Origin: Alphaproteobacteria bacterium
GTDB taxonomy: Bacteria; Pseudomonadota; Alphaproteobacteria; UBA8366; GCA-2717185
DNA length: 44,709 nucleotides
Assembly (NCBI GenBank): GCA_021774435.1
Contig: JAJFJB010000051.1
Location: 1-44,709, forward strand
Reading direction: 5' to 3'
In this document: positions 8,060 through 16,009 of the stretch, piece by piece
Position numbering within the stretch: the first letter of the stretch is position 1
Layout of the letters: every line of letters starts with the position of its first letter
The notes under the pieces: generated by a model
The model's input: the letters and a program-made list of their open reading frames with translations, nothing else
The model's database searches: none
What the model was told of the DNA's origin: nothing
Made by a program: the position numbers and the translations under genes

Positions 8060-8845
8060 TCAAACGCTGGATAGAAATTTTCGTAGCGTTTTGTTGAAGG
8101 CGTCAGCCTGTTCGATGTTTGACAGATGGGCGGCCTGCGGAAGGATCTCCAATTCCGAGCCGCCGATTTCAGCTTGAATAATCCGCGACATATCAGGGGT
8201 CGTGCCGGCATCTTCTTCGCCGACAATAATCATCGTCGGCGCCGTGATGTTGGAAAGTATTGATGTCTGGTTCATCACCTTGATCGCTTCGCAACAGGCA
8301 ATGAACCCGTTGACGGCCGTACTGCGGATCATATCGCCGACCCGGGCGATTTCGTCAGGATTGCTGGTGTGAAAGGCGGGAGTAAACCAGCGCGCCAAGG
8401 TACCTTCCACCAGACCGTCCATTCCCTTGTCTGTTGCGGTATTGATGCGGTCGTCCCAGGCAGACTCGGGTGGCATGTGGCTGGCTGTATCGCAAAGCGT
8501 AAGGCTGAGCAACAGGTCAGGATACTTTACGGCGAGAAGCTGACCGGTCATGCCGCCCATCGAGAGGCCGACAAAGTGCGTTTTGGCAATACCGAGAGCC
8601 TGGTGAAGCGCATGAACGTCATCGACAAGTTGCTCGATTGTGTAGGGGCCTGGCGTGACTTCGGTATTCCCATGGCCACGCGTGTCATATCGCAAGACCT
8701 GGTAGGTCTCGGTCAGCGCCGACATCTGCGCATTCCACATGCCGTAGTTCGACATTAAGCTATTGCTGAGCGAGACAGTCGCGGCGTCCGATGGCCCTTC
8801 GAGACTGTAATTGAACTCTATTCCCTTCGCTTGAATCGTCGGCAT
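8060..8845 (-). CDS. Alpha/beta hydrolase, 3-oxoadipate enol-lactonase-like
   Basis: This 261-residue alpha/beta-hydrolase has the nucleophile elbow GLSMGGMTGQ (Ser), an acid in VGEEDAGTTP, and a late His in AAHLSNIEQ. The N-terminal region (RYDTRGHGNTEVTPGPYTIEQL) is close in style to PcaD-type enol-lactonases. If correct, it hydrolyses a lactone or ester in aromatic-compound breakdown, but no other beta-ketoadipate gene is in the window, so the substrate is uncertain. A GGGAAGGG ribosome site lies before the ATG. No signal peptide is seen. Confidence 0.85.
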   Translation of the reverse strand: MPTIQAKGIEFNYSLEGPSDAATVSLSNSLMSNYGMWNAQMSALTETYQVLRYDTRGHGNTEVTPGPYTIEQLVDDVHALHQALGIAKTHFVGLSMGGMTGQLLAVKYPDLLLSLTLCDTASHMPPESAWDDRINTATDKGMDGLVEGTLARWFTPAFHTSNPDEIARVGDMIRSTAVNGFIACCEAIKVMNQTSILSNITAPTMIIVGEEDAGTTPDMSRIIQAEIGGSELEILPQAAHLSNIEQADAFNKTLRKFLSSV

Positions 8846-8975
8846 GCCGGACCCTTCCCTATCAATGCGCTGATTACATCCGAATCGTACTCTTCCGGTT
8901 GGAACCGAGGCAAGTATGGGAGCGCCGAAAGCCTTTGGTGTCCGGATGCTAAGGATTTACGCAAATTTTATACTG

Positions 8976-9004
8976 CTTGAATTCGACATGGAAAATCACC
9001 AGAT
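8976..9004 (+). promoter_or_regulatory. Possible heat-shock-type promoter
   Basis: CTTGAA at 8976-8981 resembles the alphaproteobacterial RpoH -35 element CTTG. The region about 17-18 bases on (CACCAGATAC) is only a poor match to the -10. It is offered because it lies ahead of the Hsp20 leader. Confidence 0.25.
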
Positions 9005-9009
9005 ACTGT

Positions 9010-9070
9010 CTGTCCGAGGCGCCGCTTAAGGGTTTCGGACAAATCGGCAGCTCGCTCGTGAGAAGGAGGA
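9010..9070 (+). ncRNA. Candidate ROSE-like RNA thermometer in the Hsp20 leader
   Basis: A perfect seven-pair stem, TGTCCGA (9011-9017) and TCGGACA (9035-9041), is followed by TCGCT (9052-9056), which fits the ROSE anti-Shine-Dalgarno consensus U(U/C)GCU. It can pair with AGGA (9064-9067) inside AAGGAGGA across a seven-base loop. ROSE elements in alphaproteobacteria hide the ribosome site of small heat-shock genes until warmed (established). That this leader works so is inference from position and motif. Confidence 0.45.
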
Positions 9071-9082
9071 GATGACCGCGCC

Positions 9083-9541
9083 ATGTCTCGTGTGTCCTTA
9101 TTTAACAGCCCATTTTTGCTGGGCTTTGAGCAGTTCGAGCAAACGCTCGACCGGATATCGAAAATGTCGGCGGAAGGTTATCCGCCTTACAATATCGAGC
9201 AGATTGGATCGAATAGCTTGCGTATAACGCTCGCTGTTGCCGGGTTTACGGATGCTGATTTATCGATTGAACTCGAAGATAACCAGTTGCTCATTCGAGG
9301 GCGGCAAACCGATGATGACGAGAGAATATATCTCCATCGCGGTATCGCCGCACGGCAGTTTCAGCGCAGTTTTGTCTTGGCCGAGGGAATTGAAATCGTT
9401 AGCGCCGAGCTCGATAACGGTTTGCTGCACGTCGATCTTATAAGACCAGATCCGGAACCCCGCGTGCAGAAAATTAAAATTCGGAAGCGGGCGTCGCGAG
9501 CCGAAACGGTGGACGTCACGTCTGCGGCGGGATTGGAGTAA
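9083..9541 (+). CDS. Small heat shock protein, Hsp20/IbpA family
   Basis: This 152-residue protein contains an alpha-crystallin domain at about residues 30-130: YNIEQIGSNSLRITLAVAGF, then DLSIELEDNQLLIRGRQ, and the GLLHVDLIRPDPEP segment. An IXI motif (KIKI) lies in the C-terminal tail. It should form oligomers in the cytoplasm and hold unfolding proteins for refolding by DnaK/ClpB. The ATG at 9083 is chosen because the earlier ATG at 9072 is out of frame; AAGGAGG lies 12 bases upstream. It is followed by a DUF1150 gene after six bases, as is common in alphaproteobacteria. Confidence 0.93.
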   Translation: MSRVSLFNSPFLLGFEQFEQTLDRISKMSAEGYPPYNIEQIGSNSLRITLAVAGFTDADLSIELEDNQLLIRGRQTDDDERIYLHRGIAARQFQRSFVLAEGIEIVSAELDNGLLHVDLIRPDPEPRVQKIKIRKRASRAETVDVTSAAGLE

Positions 9542-9547
9542 GCGAGG

Positions 9548-9769
9548 ATGGCAATGATCAGTGAAAATAGTGCAAAACAAATGTCAGCGGGTGCGTTCGC
9601 GCATCTTGGGGCGGAGAATATTGCCTACATTCGACCGGTTGAGATCGAGAATGTTCGGTATTTCGTCTTGATGTCGGCCCTAGGGCAGGAACTCGTCGTT
9701 GCGGGTAGCCAGGAGGCGGCTTTAGCTGCGGCCTACGACCGGGATTTAAGCGTTGTAAAGCTAAACTAG
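9548..9769 (+). CDS. DUF1150 family protein
   Basis: This 73-residue soluble protein contains the segments GAENIAYIRPV, VLMSALGQELVVAGSQEAAL and AAAYDRDLSVVKLN, which fit the alphaproteobacterial DUF1150 family. Its function is not established. It lies six bases after Hsp20 and is probably co-transcribed and heat-induced with it, which suggests a helper role in protein quality control (inference). It converges with ptsN, with ten bases between the stop codons. Confidence 0.8.
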   Translation: MAMISENSAKQMSAGAFAHLGAENIAYIRPVEIENVRYFVLMSALGQELVVAGSQEAALAAAYDRDLSVVKLN

Positions 9770-9779
9770 GTAGGTCGGC

Positions 9780-10244
9780 TTAGTTCGCGAGGCTTGGCGC
9801 GCGATCGGTTATCAGCGCCAGAAGGTTCTCGCAAGAATCGCATTCCCGTAATTTTTCGCATACTGCTTTGTCGCGCAGAAGACGCGACACGCGCGACAGT
9901 GTTTTGAGGTGGTCTGCGCCGGCAGATTCCGGTGCGAGCAGAAGAAAAATCAAATCCACGGGCTGATCGTCGATCGCTTCAAAATCAATCGGCGTATCGA
10001 GACGCGCAAAGAGACCGTACAACTGGTCGAGGCATGCGAGTTTTCCATGCGGGATCGCAACGCCACCGCCCACGCCTGTCGTACCTAGGCGTTCGCGTTC
10101 GAGTAGTGCATCGAAAATTGCCTGCTGCTCTTGCCCGGTATGCGTTGCAGCGCAGAGTGAAAGCTCATGCAATGCCTGTTTCTTGGAAGAAGCAGCAAGT
10201 TTGGGAATAACACAATCAGCGTTGATTAGTTTTTGCAGTTCCAT
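9780..10244 (-). CDS. ptsN: Nitrogen-PTS EIIA-like regulatory protein PtsN
   Basis: This 154-residue EIIA-Ntr protein carries the phosphorylatable His66 in GVAIPHGKL, with DFEAIDDQPVDLIFLLLAPE and the LKTLSRVSRLLRD segment as in the family. It is phosphorylated by the nitrogen PTS (PtsP, NPr) and adjusts potassium transport, nitrogen control and stress responses through protein contacts in the cytoplasm. It is the last gene of the kdsD-lpt-rpoN-hpf-ptsN run, 13 bases after hpf, the usual place next to rpoN. Length is normal. Confidence 0.95.
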   Translation of the reverse strand: MELQKLINADCVIPKLAASSKKQALHELSLCAATHTGQEQQAIFDALLERERLGTTGVGGGVAIPHGKLACLDQLYGLFARLDTPIDFEAIDDQPVDLIFLLLAPESAGADHLKTLSRVSRLLRDKAVCEKLRECDSCENLLALITDRAPSLAN

Positions 10245-10257
10245 TGATTTTACTCAA

Positions 10258-10854
10258 TCAGGATGCCGCATTTTCAGCGTTGGTTTCACCGCCCGTATCG
10301 ATCCAGCCTATATTGCCGTCGCTACGGACGTAAACCATATTCACGGCGCCATTTGCGCTGTTGTGAAACAGCATGGCGGGCTGACCGGACAGATCCATCC
10401 GCATAACGGCCTCGCTCACTGTCAGCCGCTCGATATTTGTCGCCATTTCGGCCACGATAAGCGGTTTGTCCTCTGCCAAAGGCTCTTCCGAAAGCTCGGT
10501 GGGAGATTCGAGAACGAATTGTTGTACTGCTAAGCTCTTCGGCGAGTCTTCCCGGCCGCGATGGTGATCGCGAAGGCGGCGCTTGTAGCGTCGCAGGCGC
10601 TTGGCAATATGAACCGCAGCCGTATCAAACGCGGCATACGCATCCTCGGAAGACGCGTGGCTTTGTACGATAATGCCTTTGCCCACGTGGACGGAAATAT
10701 CGGCTTTGAACCCTTTGCCTTCGCGGGTCAAGGTTACGTGAGCATCGGTGGGGTTGTCGAAATACTTCGTGACAATAGTGGGCAAGTTTTCTTCGATATG
10801 GCCGCGAAGTGCAGCGCCAACATCAATTTGCTTGCCGTGTACGGAAAGCTGCAT
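10258..10854 (-). CDS. hpf: Long-form ribosome hibernation promoting factor
   Basis: This 198-residue protein has the N-terminal S30AE domain (about 1-105: MQLSVHGKQIDVGAALRGHI, HVTLTREGKGFKADISVHVG, SSEDAYAAFDTA) and the C-terminal dimerisation domain (about 135-190: VSEAVMRMDLSGQPAMLFHN, NMVYVRSDGNIGWID). Long HPF pairs 70S ribosomes into inactive 100S dimers in stationary phase. It lies between rpoN and ptsN, and a sigma-70-like promoter in the 144-base gap after rpoN suggests it can be expressed apart from the upstream operon. Confidence 0.95.
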   Translation of the reverse strand: MQLSVHGKQIDVGAALRGHIEENLPTIVTKYFDNPTDAHVTLTREGKGFKADISVHVGKGIIVQSHASSEDAYAAFDTAAVHIAKRLRRYKRRLRDHHRGREDSPKSLAVQQFVLESPTELSEEPLAEDKPLIVAEMATNIERLTVSEAVMRMDLSGQPAMLFHNSANGAVNMVYVRSDGNIGWIDTGGETNAENAAS

Positions 10855-10928
10855 AAGGGAACCAATGTAATGTCGTGTCTATTTGGCCGAGCGGCGCGAA
10901 CTTGCGTCCCTGCCCTCCAAGGTGCGGC

Positions 10929-10957
10929 ACCATAGTGAGAGCGTCGAATAGAGTCAA
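10929..10957 (-). promoter_or_regulatory. Sigma-70-like promoter for hpf-ptsN
   Basis: On the minus strand TTGACT (10952-10957) and TATGGT (10929-10934) are spaced by exactly 17 bases. It lies in the rpoN-hpf gap, about 75 bases ahead of the hpf start codon. No sigma-54 type GG-GC site was found there. Confidence 0.55.
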
Positions 10958-10998
10958 CATAGCTCGAAGCCTCTGAAATTATCGTTAATGCGCGCTCG

Positions 10999-12546
10999 CT
11001 ATAATGCTTGTGCTTTTAAACGCTTACGCTGAATCGATGAGGGAATATTTAATGTTTCCCGATACTTGGCGACAGTGCGCCGGGCGATTTCAATGCCGTT
11101 GTCGCGTAGAATTTCGACAATTCGATCGTCTGAAAAGATGCTTTCGGGCGATTCATCGTCGATCAGTGCCTTAATCCGGTGACGCACGGATTCAGCCGAA
11201 TGCGCTTCGCCGCCGGAGACGCTGGCAATCGAAGAGGTGAAGAAATATTTGAGTTCAAAGAGGCCCCGTGGCGTTGACATGTATTTGTTCGTCGTGACGC
11301 GGCTCACCGTGCTCTCATGCATTTCGATGACTTCCGCGATATCGCGCAATACGAGGGGACGGAGGTGCTCCACGCCGCGGACGAAAAAGGCATGTTGTTG
11401 ACGCACCAGTTCGCTGGAGACTTTGAGGATTGTATTGGCACGCTGATCCAGCGACTTAACCAGCCAACTCGCGGACTGAAAGCGTTCGGCTAGGTATTCT
11501 TTATCCTGTTTTGTTTGCGCGTCCTTGCTGACTTTCGCGTAGTAGCTGGTATTTACGAGTACGCGGGGTAGCGTTTCGGGGTTGAGTTCGACTATCCAAC
11601 CGCCATCGGGATTCGGTCGCATCAGGATATCGGGAATGATGGCTTGCGCGACTTCGTGGTCGAAGGCTTGCGCCGGTTTTGGATTAAGTGCGCGAATCTC
11701 GTTGACCATATCGGCCAAATCATCGGCATCGACTTCGCATACCTTCAGGAGGTTTTTGATGTCTTGTTTTGCCAAGAGATTGAGATTCTCGAGAAGTTTG
11801 GCCATCGCCGGGTCAAGGCGGTCTTTTTCACGAAGCTGCAAGGCAAGGCATTCGCGCAGATCCCGGGCAAAGATTCCAGGGGGGTCAAATTGCTGCATTT
11901 GCTCTAGTACAGCTTCGACTCGGGAAAGTTCGCAGTTCAGGTTTTCCGCAATCGTTTCTGGCTCCCCGGACAGCCAACCGGAATCGTCAAGCATATCGAT
12001 CAAATGAACGCCGATCATGCGATCAATCGGATCTTCCACATCGACATTCAATTGTTCGTTTAAGTGCTCGCGGAGCGTGATGTCCTTGGTTAGGGCGGAT
12101 TCGAAGTCTTGCTCGGCATCAAAGGAATTACCGCGTCCGCCGCCGCTGCCGCCATCCGCAAAGGCGGCAGGTGCCTCGCCGGAAACATCGACAACGCCGT
12201 CTTGTTCGTAAACGTTGCCGTAATCGGCGTCGAGCGGCGACTCCCCGTCGGAAGGCATTGTGTCGGCACCCGTCAAATCGGCGGTATCCGGTCCGTCCGA
12301 GGGCTCAACCTGGTCGCTTGAATCGCCAGTAGTTTCACCGTCCGGAACTGTTTCGCGGTCGGCTTCGCGCTTATTATCCGTTTCGCTTTCATCTTGCTCG
12401 AGCAAGGGATTCTGCTCGAGTTCGGTTTCCACATACGCTGTCAGTTCCAGACTCGACAATTGCAGCAGCTTGATGGCCTGCTGCAACTGCGGTGTCATCA
12501 CCAGTGATTGTGAGAGCCTAAGCTCAAGGCGCGGGGTGATTGCCAT
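10999..12546 (-). CDS. rpoN: RNA polymerase sigma-54 factor
   Basis: This 515-residue sigma-54 has region I with its Gln/Leu-rich activator contact (RLSQSLVMTPQLQQAIKLLQ), an acidic region II at about residues 50-140, the core-binding domain, a helix-turn-helix near HESTVSRVTTNKYMSTPRG, and the RpoN box ARRTVAKYRE near the C-terminus for -24 recognition. It directs transcription of nitrogen, carbon and motility genes through enhancer-binding proteins. It lies 30 bases after lptB in the same direction. Region II is longer and more acidic than in enteric proteins, which is common in alphaproteobacteria. Confidence 0.97.
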   Translation of the reverse strand: MAITPRLELRLSQSLVMTPQLQQAIKLLQLSSLELTAYVETELEQNPLLEQDESETDNKREADRETVPDGETTGDSSDQVEPSDGPDTADLTGADTMPSDGESPLDADYGNVYEQDGVVDVSGEAPAAFADGGSGGGRGNSFDAEQDFESALTKDITLREHLNEQLNVDVEDPIDRMIGVHLIDMLDDSGWLSGEPETIAENLNCELSRVEAVLEQMQQFDPPGIFARDLRECLALQLREKDRLDPAMAKLLENLNLLAKQDIKNLLKVCEVDADDLADMVNEIRALNPKPAQAFDHEVAQAIIPDILMRPNPDGGWIVELNPETLPRVLVNTSYYAKVSKDAQTKQDKEYLAERFQSASWLVKSLDQRANTILKVSSELVRQQHAFFVRGVEHLRPLVLRDIAEVIEMHESTVSRVTTNKYMSTPRGLFELKYFFTSSIASVSGGEAHSAESVRHRIKALIDDESPESIFSDDRIVEILRDNGIEIARRTVAKYRETLNIPSSIQRKRLKAQAL

Positions 12547-12576
12547 ACTGTGCTAGATTCTTACCGCCAAAAACTA

Positions 12577-13428
12577 CTAAAGACTGAATCTTTCGCCGAG
12601 ATAGACTCGTCGAACTTCATCGTGATCGACGATTTCCTCGGGCGCGCCCTGCATCAGCACCATGCCATCGTGCAGAATGTAGGCGCGTTCCACCAAATCC
12701 AGCGTTTCGCGGACATTGTGATCCGTAATCAAGACGCCAATGCCGCGGTCCTTCAAATGGTATACGAGCTCTCGAATATCGTGCACCGCAATGGGATCAA
12801 TGCCCGCCAGCGGTTCGTCGAGCAGCATGAAGGCAGGTTGTGATGCGAGGGCGCGTGCAATTTCGACTCGCCTCCGCTCACCGCCAGACAGCGCTATCGC
12901 GGGTGTGCGGCGCAAGTGAGAGATCGAAAATTCGGCGAGTAAGGCGTCAAGCATTGCCTCGCGTTGATCGCGATCGGATTCGATAACTTCGAGTACCGCG
13001 CGGATGTTGTTTTCGACCGTAAGACCTCGGAAGATCGATGCTTCCTGCGGCAGATAGCCAATTCCAAGACGCGAGCGGCGATACATGGGCAAATGCGTGA
13101 TATCCGCGCCGTCCAGCGAAATCATACCGTAATCCGGCGCGATCAGGCCGGTAATGATGTAAAAGCAAGTGGTTTTCCCGGCGCCGTTCGGGCCAAGCAG
13201 TCCAATTATTTCGCCGCGATGAAGGTCAACGCTGACATCGCGCAGAACGGGTCGTTTCTTGAAACTTTTGCCGATGTTGCTGACCACAAGGCCCTGATTT
13301 TCTGCGATAAGCTGCGGACCTTTTGCGTCTTCTTCTGTCGCAATTTGGCTCGAATTCACGGCCAGGCTATCGCCGGGCCAATTCATGGGGCCGGCGCTGT
13401 CCGGTTTGTTTTTTTCGTCGTTATCCAC
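12577..13428 (-). CDS. lptB: LPS export ABC transporter ATP-binding protein LptB
   Basis: This 283-residue ATPase carries Walker A GPNGAGKTT, a Q-loop near YLPQEASIFRG, signature LSGGERRRVE, Walker B FMLLDEPLAGID and the H-loop ITDHNVRE. It powers extraction of lipopolysaccharide from the inner membrane with LptF/LptG and LptC. An unusual polar extension of about 45 residues precedes the ATPase domain; the GTG start at 13428 is the furthest sensible one and a later start inside the extension is possible. The gene follows lptA by 21 bases. Confidence 0.96.
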   Translation of the reverse strand: MDNDEKNKPDSAGPMNWPGDSLAVNSSQIATEEDAKGPQLIAENQGLVVSNIGKSFKKRPVLRDVSVDLHRGEIIGLLGPNGAGKTTCFYIITGLIAPDYGMISLDGADITHLPMYRRSRLGIGYLPQEASIFRGLTVENNIRAVLEVIESDRDQREAMLDALLAEFSISHLRRTPAIALSGGERRRVEIARALASQPAFMLLDEPLAGIDPIAVHDIRELVYHLKDRGIGVLITDHNVRETLDLVERAYILHDGMVLMQGAPEEIVDHDEVRRVYLGERFSL

Positions 13429-13449
13429 CGCTAAATCGCATCCTTCGCG

Positions 13450-14220
13450 CTATTTTTCAGGCTGAATAATGCCTTTTACGCGTTTTCCGTCGCCAATCAG
13501 ACGGCTATTGCCCGTCTTGAGATTTACTTCGGCACACGCACCATTCAGTTGGTTCTTCCCTCGTGTAATTTTTACGTTTCCGCACAGCGTGGCGATTTCC
13601 GTTTGTGGATTATACACGCCTTCGTCGCCGCGTGCGATTTCGTCCTTTGTCGATACCAGCACATTGCCAAAGGCGTCTATCTGGTCGATATCCCGCTTGC
13701 CGCCTTCGGTGATATGCGCGGTTAAAATATCAGCGCGCAATTTTCCGTCCGACCCGACAACGATCGCATCGCCGCGGGCGACCGCGAGCTGCCGAAGGTT
13801 CCAATACTCCAAAGTATCCCGAGCCGTAATAAGCGCACTTGCCGTTTCGAGCCGCAGATTTGCACCGACCAGGACGAATACCGAGTCGTCGACGTGATAA
13901 ACGCCTCTGTCGCCGAACGCCTTTTCCGATTTTGACCGGATCCTAACGTTGCCGTCAGCGTCAATCCGGAAAACTTCCTGACCGTTGCCATCCTTACCGT
14001 CGCGATAGAATGCCGTTAACGTGTCGGCGAGAACTTCCACGCCGCTGCGCACGGCGCGTGCATTGCCGCGCGCGACGTAGGCTTTGGTATCACGTTGCCA
14101 CTCAATGCCGTCATCGGCATTGATTTCCACGGGGTTGTCCTTATCGCCGCTAACGACGCTCTGTGCGTTCGCGTATCCCGGAAGCGCGAACAAAAAGAAG
14201 ATGATCGCAAGGCGCATCAT
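13450..14220 (-). CDS. lptA: LPS transport periplasmic protein LptA
   Basis: This 256-residue protein has a clear signal peptide (MMRLAIIFFLFALPGYANAQ, cleavage near residue 19-20) and OstA-like beta-jellyroll repeats: NPVEINADDGIEWQ, AYVARGNARAVR, TLCGNVKITRGKNQLNG, GACAEVNLKTGNSRL. LptA forms the periplasmic bridge that carries LPS from LptC to LptD. It is longer than the enteric protein (185 residues), as is normal for alphaproteobacteria. Its start ATGA overlaps the lptC stop by four bases, showing translational coupling. Confidence 0.93.
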   Translation of the reverse strand: MMRLAIIFFLFALPGYANAQSVVSGDKDNPVEINADDGIEWQRDTKAYVARGNARAVRSGVEVLADTLTAFYRDGKDGNGQEVFRIDADGNVRIRSKSEKAFGDRGVYHVDDSVFVLVGANLRLETASALITARDTLEYWNLRQLAVARGDAIVVGSDGKLRADILTAHITEGGKRDIDQIDAFGNVLVSTKDEIARGDEGVYNPQTEIATLCGNVKITRGKNQLNGACAEVNLKTGNSRLIGDGKRVKGIIQPEK

Positions 14221-14921
14221 TTATCAACGTCTCCCGCCTTGGGTGTGATCGTCAGCTTTGCCTTGCCGGTGAATTCGACCCTTTCGCCGCGGTTGTAGAT
14301 TCGAAAGCCTTCTGCTTGGAGATGTCCAAACGGACCCTGCCCTTCGACCGGCTCCGTACCTGTGGCATCACCGGCGGTGAGGTCGAATACGGCACTTTCC
14401 GTCCGGAATTCATAGCCGCTGTCATGGAATAAATTCACGTTGCCCGTGAGTTCCAGAATTTGCTGGTCCCGGTTAAAATTACCATCGGTCGCGGTTAGCG
14501 CGACCCAGGCGCCATTGCTCATCAAGATATCTGCTTTTGGCGATACGAGGGTGATGTCCGGTGCGTCGGCGGTCGCTTGATCCGCAGCTTCCGCTGTCAG
14601 AGAGAAGGGCTGTTTACTGGCATCAACACCCATGAAGCGGGCGTTGATCATGCGAAGTTTCTCCGCTTCCGAATTGTCGATTTTTGTCGGCTTTATGTCA
14701 AAGGGGCGCGATTGTTCGCTGAGTTCGGGCCAAATCACCACGATGACGATCAAAGCAGTTGCAATGGTCGGTAACAAGATTTTGGCAATGCCGACGAAAC
14801 GGCCATATCTCGGACTATAGCTTGGCCGCTCTCGCCGGAATGAGAGTTGCGCAAAGGTCTGACCGCCTTGCTCAGCCGCCTCGGGCGGGGGTTTATCGGA
14901 TTCCGGCGCGGAGGCAGTCAT
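14217..14921 (-). CDS. lptC: LPS export system protein LptC
   Basis: This 234-residue protein has a cytoplasmic N-terminal tail, one membrane helix (about residues 44-68, KILLPTIATALIVIVVIWPE) and a periplasmic LptC beta-jellyroll (RMINARFMGVDASKQPFSLT, NFNRDQQILELTGNVNLFHD). LptC links LptBFG to LptA. The 5' end overlaps kdsD by about 29 bases and the 3' end overlaps lptA by four, so all three are coupled in one operon. The start ATG 14921 lies inside the kdsD tail. Confidence 0.92.
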   Translation of the reverse strand: MTASAPESDKPPPEAAEQGGQTFAQLSFRRERPSYSPRYGRFVGIAKILLPTIATALIVIVVIWPELSEQSRPFDIKPTKIDNSEAEKLRMINARFMGVDASKQPFSLTAEAADQATADAPDITLVSPKADILMSNGAWVALTATDGNFNRDQQILELTGNVNLFHDSGYEFRTESAVFDLTAGDATGTEPVEGQGPFGHLQAEGFRIYNRGERVEFTGKAKLTITPKAGDVDK

Positions 14922-15912
14922 GGATATGCAGGATGCCGATCGGGCGGCGCTCTTCCAGGACGAACAGGCTGGTAATGGCGCGGTCGTTCATCAAGGCCAA
15001 CGCTTCGGCTGCCAAAGCTGAATCGCGGATGGTTTGCGGGTCGGCGGTCATAACGTCGACGGCGCGGAGCGTCAGCATTGTGTCGCCCATATGGCGTCGC
15101 AGGTCACCGTCGGTAATGACGCCGCTTAAATTGCCATCGTCATCGACAATTCCAACGCATCCGAAATGCTTCCTCGTCATCGCCAAGACGGCGTCGCTCA
15201 TCCTGGCGCTTTGGGAAACGACGGGTATGTCGCCGCCGCGATGCATGAGGTCGGCTACGCGCTGAAGACTTGAACCCAACTGACCGCCAGGATGAAAAAC
15301 CTGGAAATCCGTGGGCGAGAAGCCCCGGCGTTCGAGAAGCGCTACCGCGATCGCATCGCCCAGCGCCAATTGCATCGTCGTTGACGTTGTCGGTGCGAGC
15401 CCCATGGGGCATCCCTCTGGAACGGGCGGAAGGATGAGGGCGATATCCGCGAATTCCGCCATTATGCTATGCGCGCGCGCGGTGATGGCAATTAGCGGTA
15501 TTGCGAACCGCTTGGTGTATTCGAGGAGATCGTTCAGTTCCTGCGTGTTGCCGGAGTTGGAAAGGGCAATGACGGCATCGTCGGACGTAATCATTCCCAG
15601 GTCGCCATGGCTGGCTTCGCCGGGGTGGACAAAATAGGCCGGCGTGCCCGTGGACGCGAGCGTCGCCGCAATTTTTCGTGCAATATGCCCGCTCTTTCCC
15701 ATGCCCGTCACGATGACACGGCCGGTCACGGCAGCCAGTATGCCGAGCGCACCCGAAAATTTGTCGTCCAGCGATTTTGATAGGGCGCGGATACCGTCTG
15801 CTTCCAGCGACAAGACGCGGGATGCCGATTCGAAATCGGTGTTCGTTTCAGTTGCCGGCTTCTTGATTTGTGAAGAAGTCAGAACTTTTACCCTTTTCTG
15901 CGTCAGTGACAT
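14893..15912 (-). CDS. kdsD: Arabinose-5-phosphate isomerase, KpsF/GutQ family
   Basis: This protein of about 339 residues has an N-terminal SIS domain (GRVIVTGMGKSGHIARKIAA, TPAYFVHPGEASHGDLGMI, SNSGNTQELNDLLEY) and two C-terminal CBS domains (about 215-335). It converts ribulose-5-phosphate to arabinose-5-phosphate, the first step to Kdo of lipopolysaccharide. Placement directly ahead of lptC-lptA-lptB supports kdsD rather than gutQ. ATG 15912 is chosen; the GTG just before it (15915) is also possible. It is the first gene of its operon, after the terminator of the RNase D unit. Confidence 0.93.
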   Translation of the reverse strand: MSLTQKRVKVLTSSQIKKPATETNTDFESASRVLSLEADGIRALSKSLDDKFSGALGILAAVTGRVIVTGMGKSGHIARKIAATLASTGTPAYFVHPGEASHGDLGMITSDDAVIALSNSGNTQELNDLLEYTKRFAIPLIAITARAHSIMAEFADIALILPPVPEGCPMGLAPTTSTTMQLALGDAIAVALLERRGFSPTDFQVFHPGGQLGSSLQRVADLMHRGGDIPVVSQSARMSDAVLAMTRKHFGCVGIVDDDGNLSGVITDGDLRRHMGDTMLTLRAVDVMTADPQTIRDSALAAEALALMNDRAITSLFVLEERRPIGILHIHDCLRAGIR

Positions 15913-15953
15913 CACCGAGACCGATCATGAATCACACAACAGTTGGTGTTTGA

Positions 15954-15959
15954 ATCATA
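15954..15959 (-). promoter_or_regulatory. Possible -10 element for the kdsD operon
   Basis: TATGAT on the minus strand lies between the RNase D terminator and the kdsD start. No good -35 is seen at 17 bases, so this is only a hint that the operon's own promoter lies here. Confidence 0.25.
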
Positions 15960-15972
15960 GTCATGCAACTGG

Positions 15973-15998
15973 AAAAAATAAAGACGCCTGTTGGCGTT
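15973..15998 (-). terminator. Intrinsic terminator after the RNase D gene
   Basis: On the minus strand a five-pair stem ACGCC/GGCGT (15984-15997, loop AACA) is followed by CTTTATTTTTT. It ends the tRNA-Leu/RNase D unit and separates it from the kdsD operon. Confidence 0.75.
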
Positions 15999-16009
15999 AG
16001 CGGATTTTG

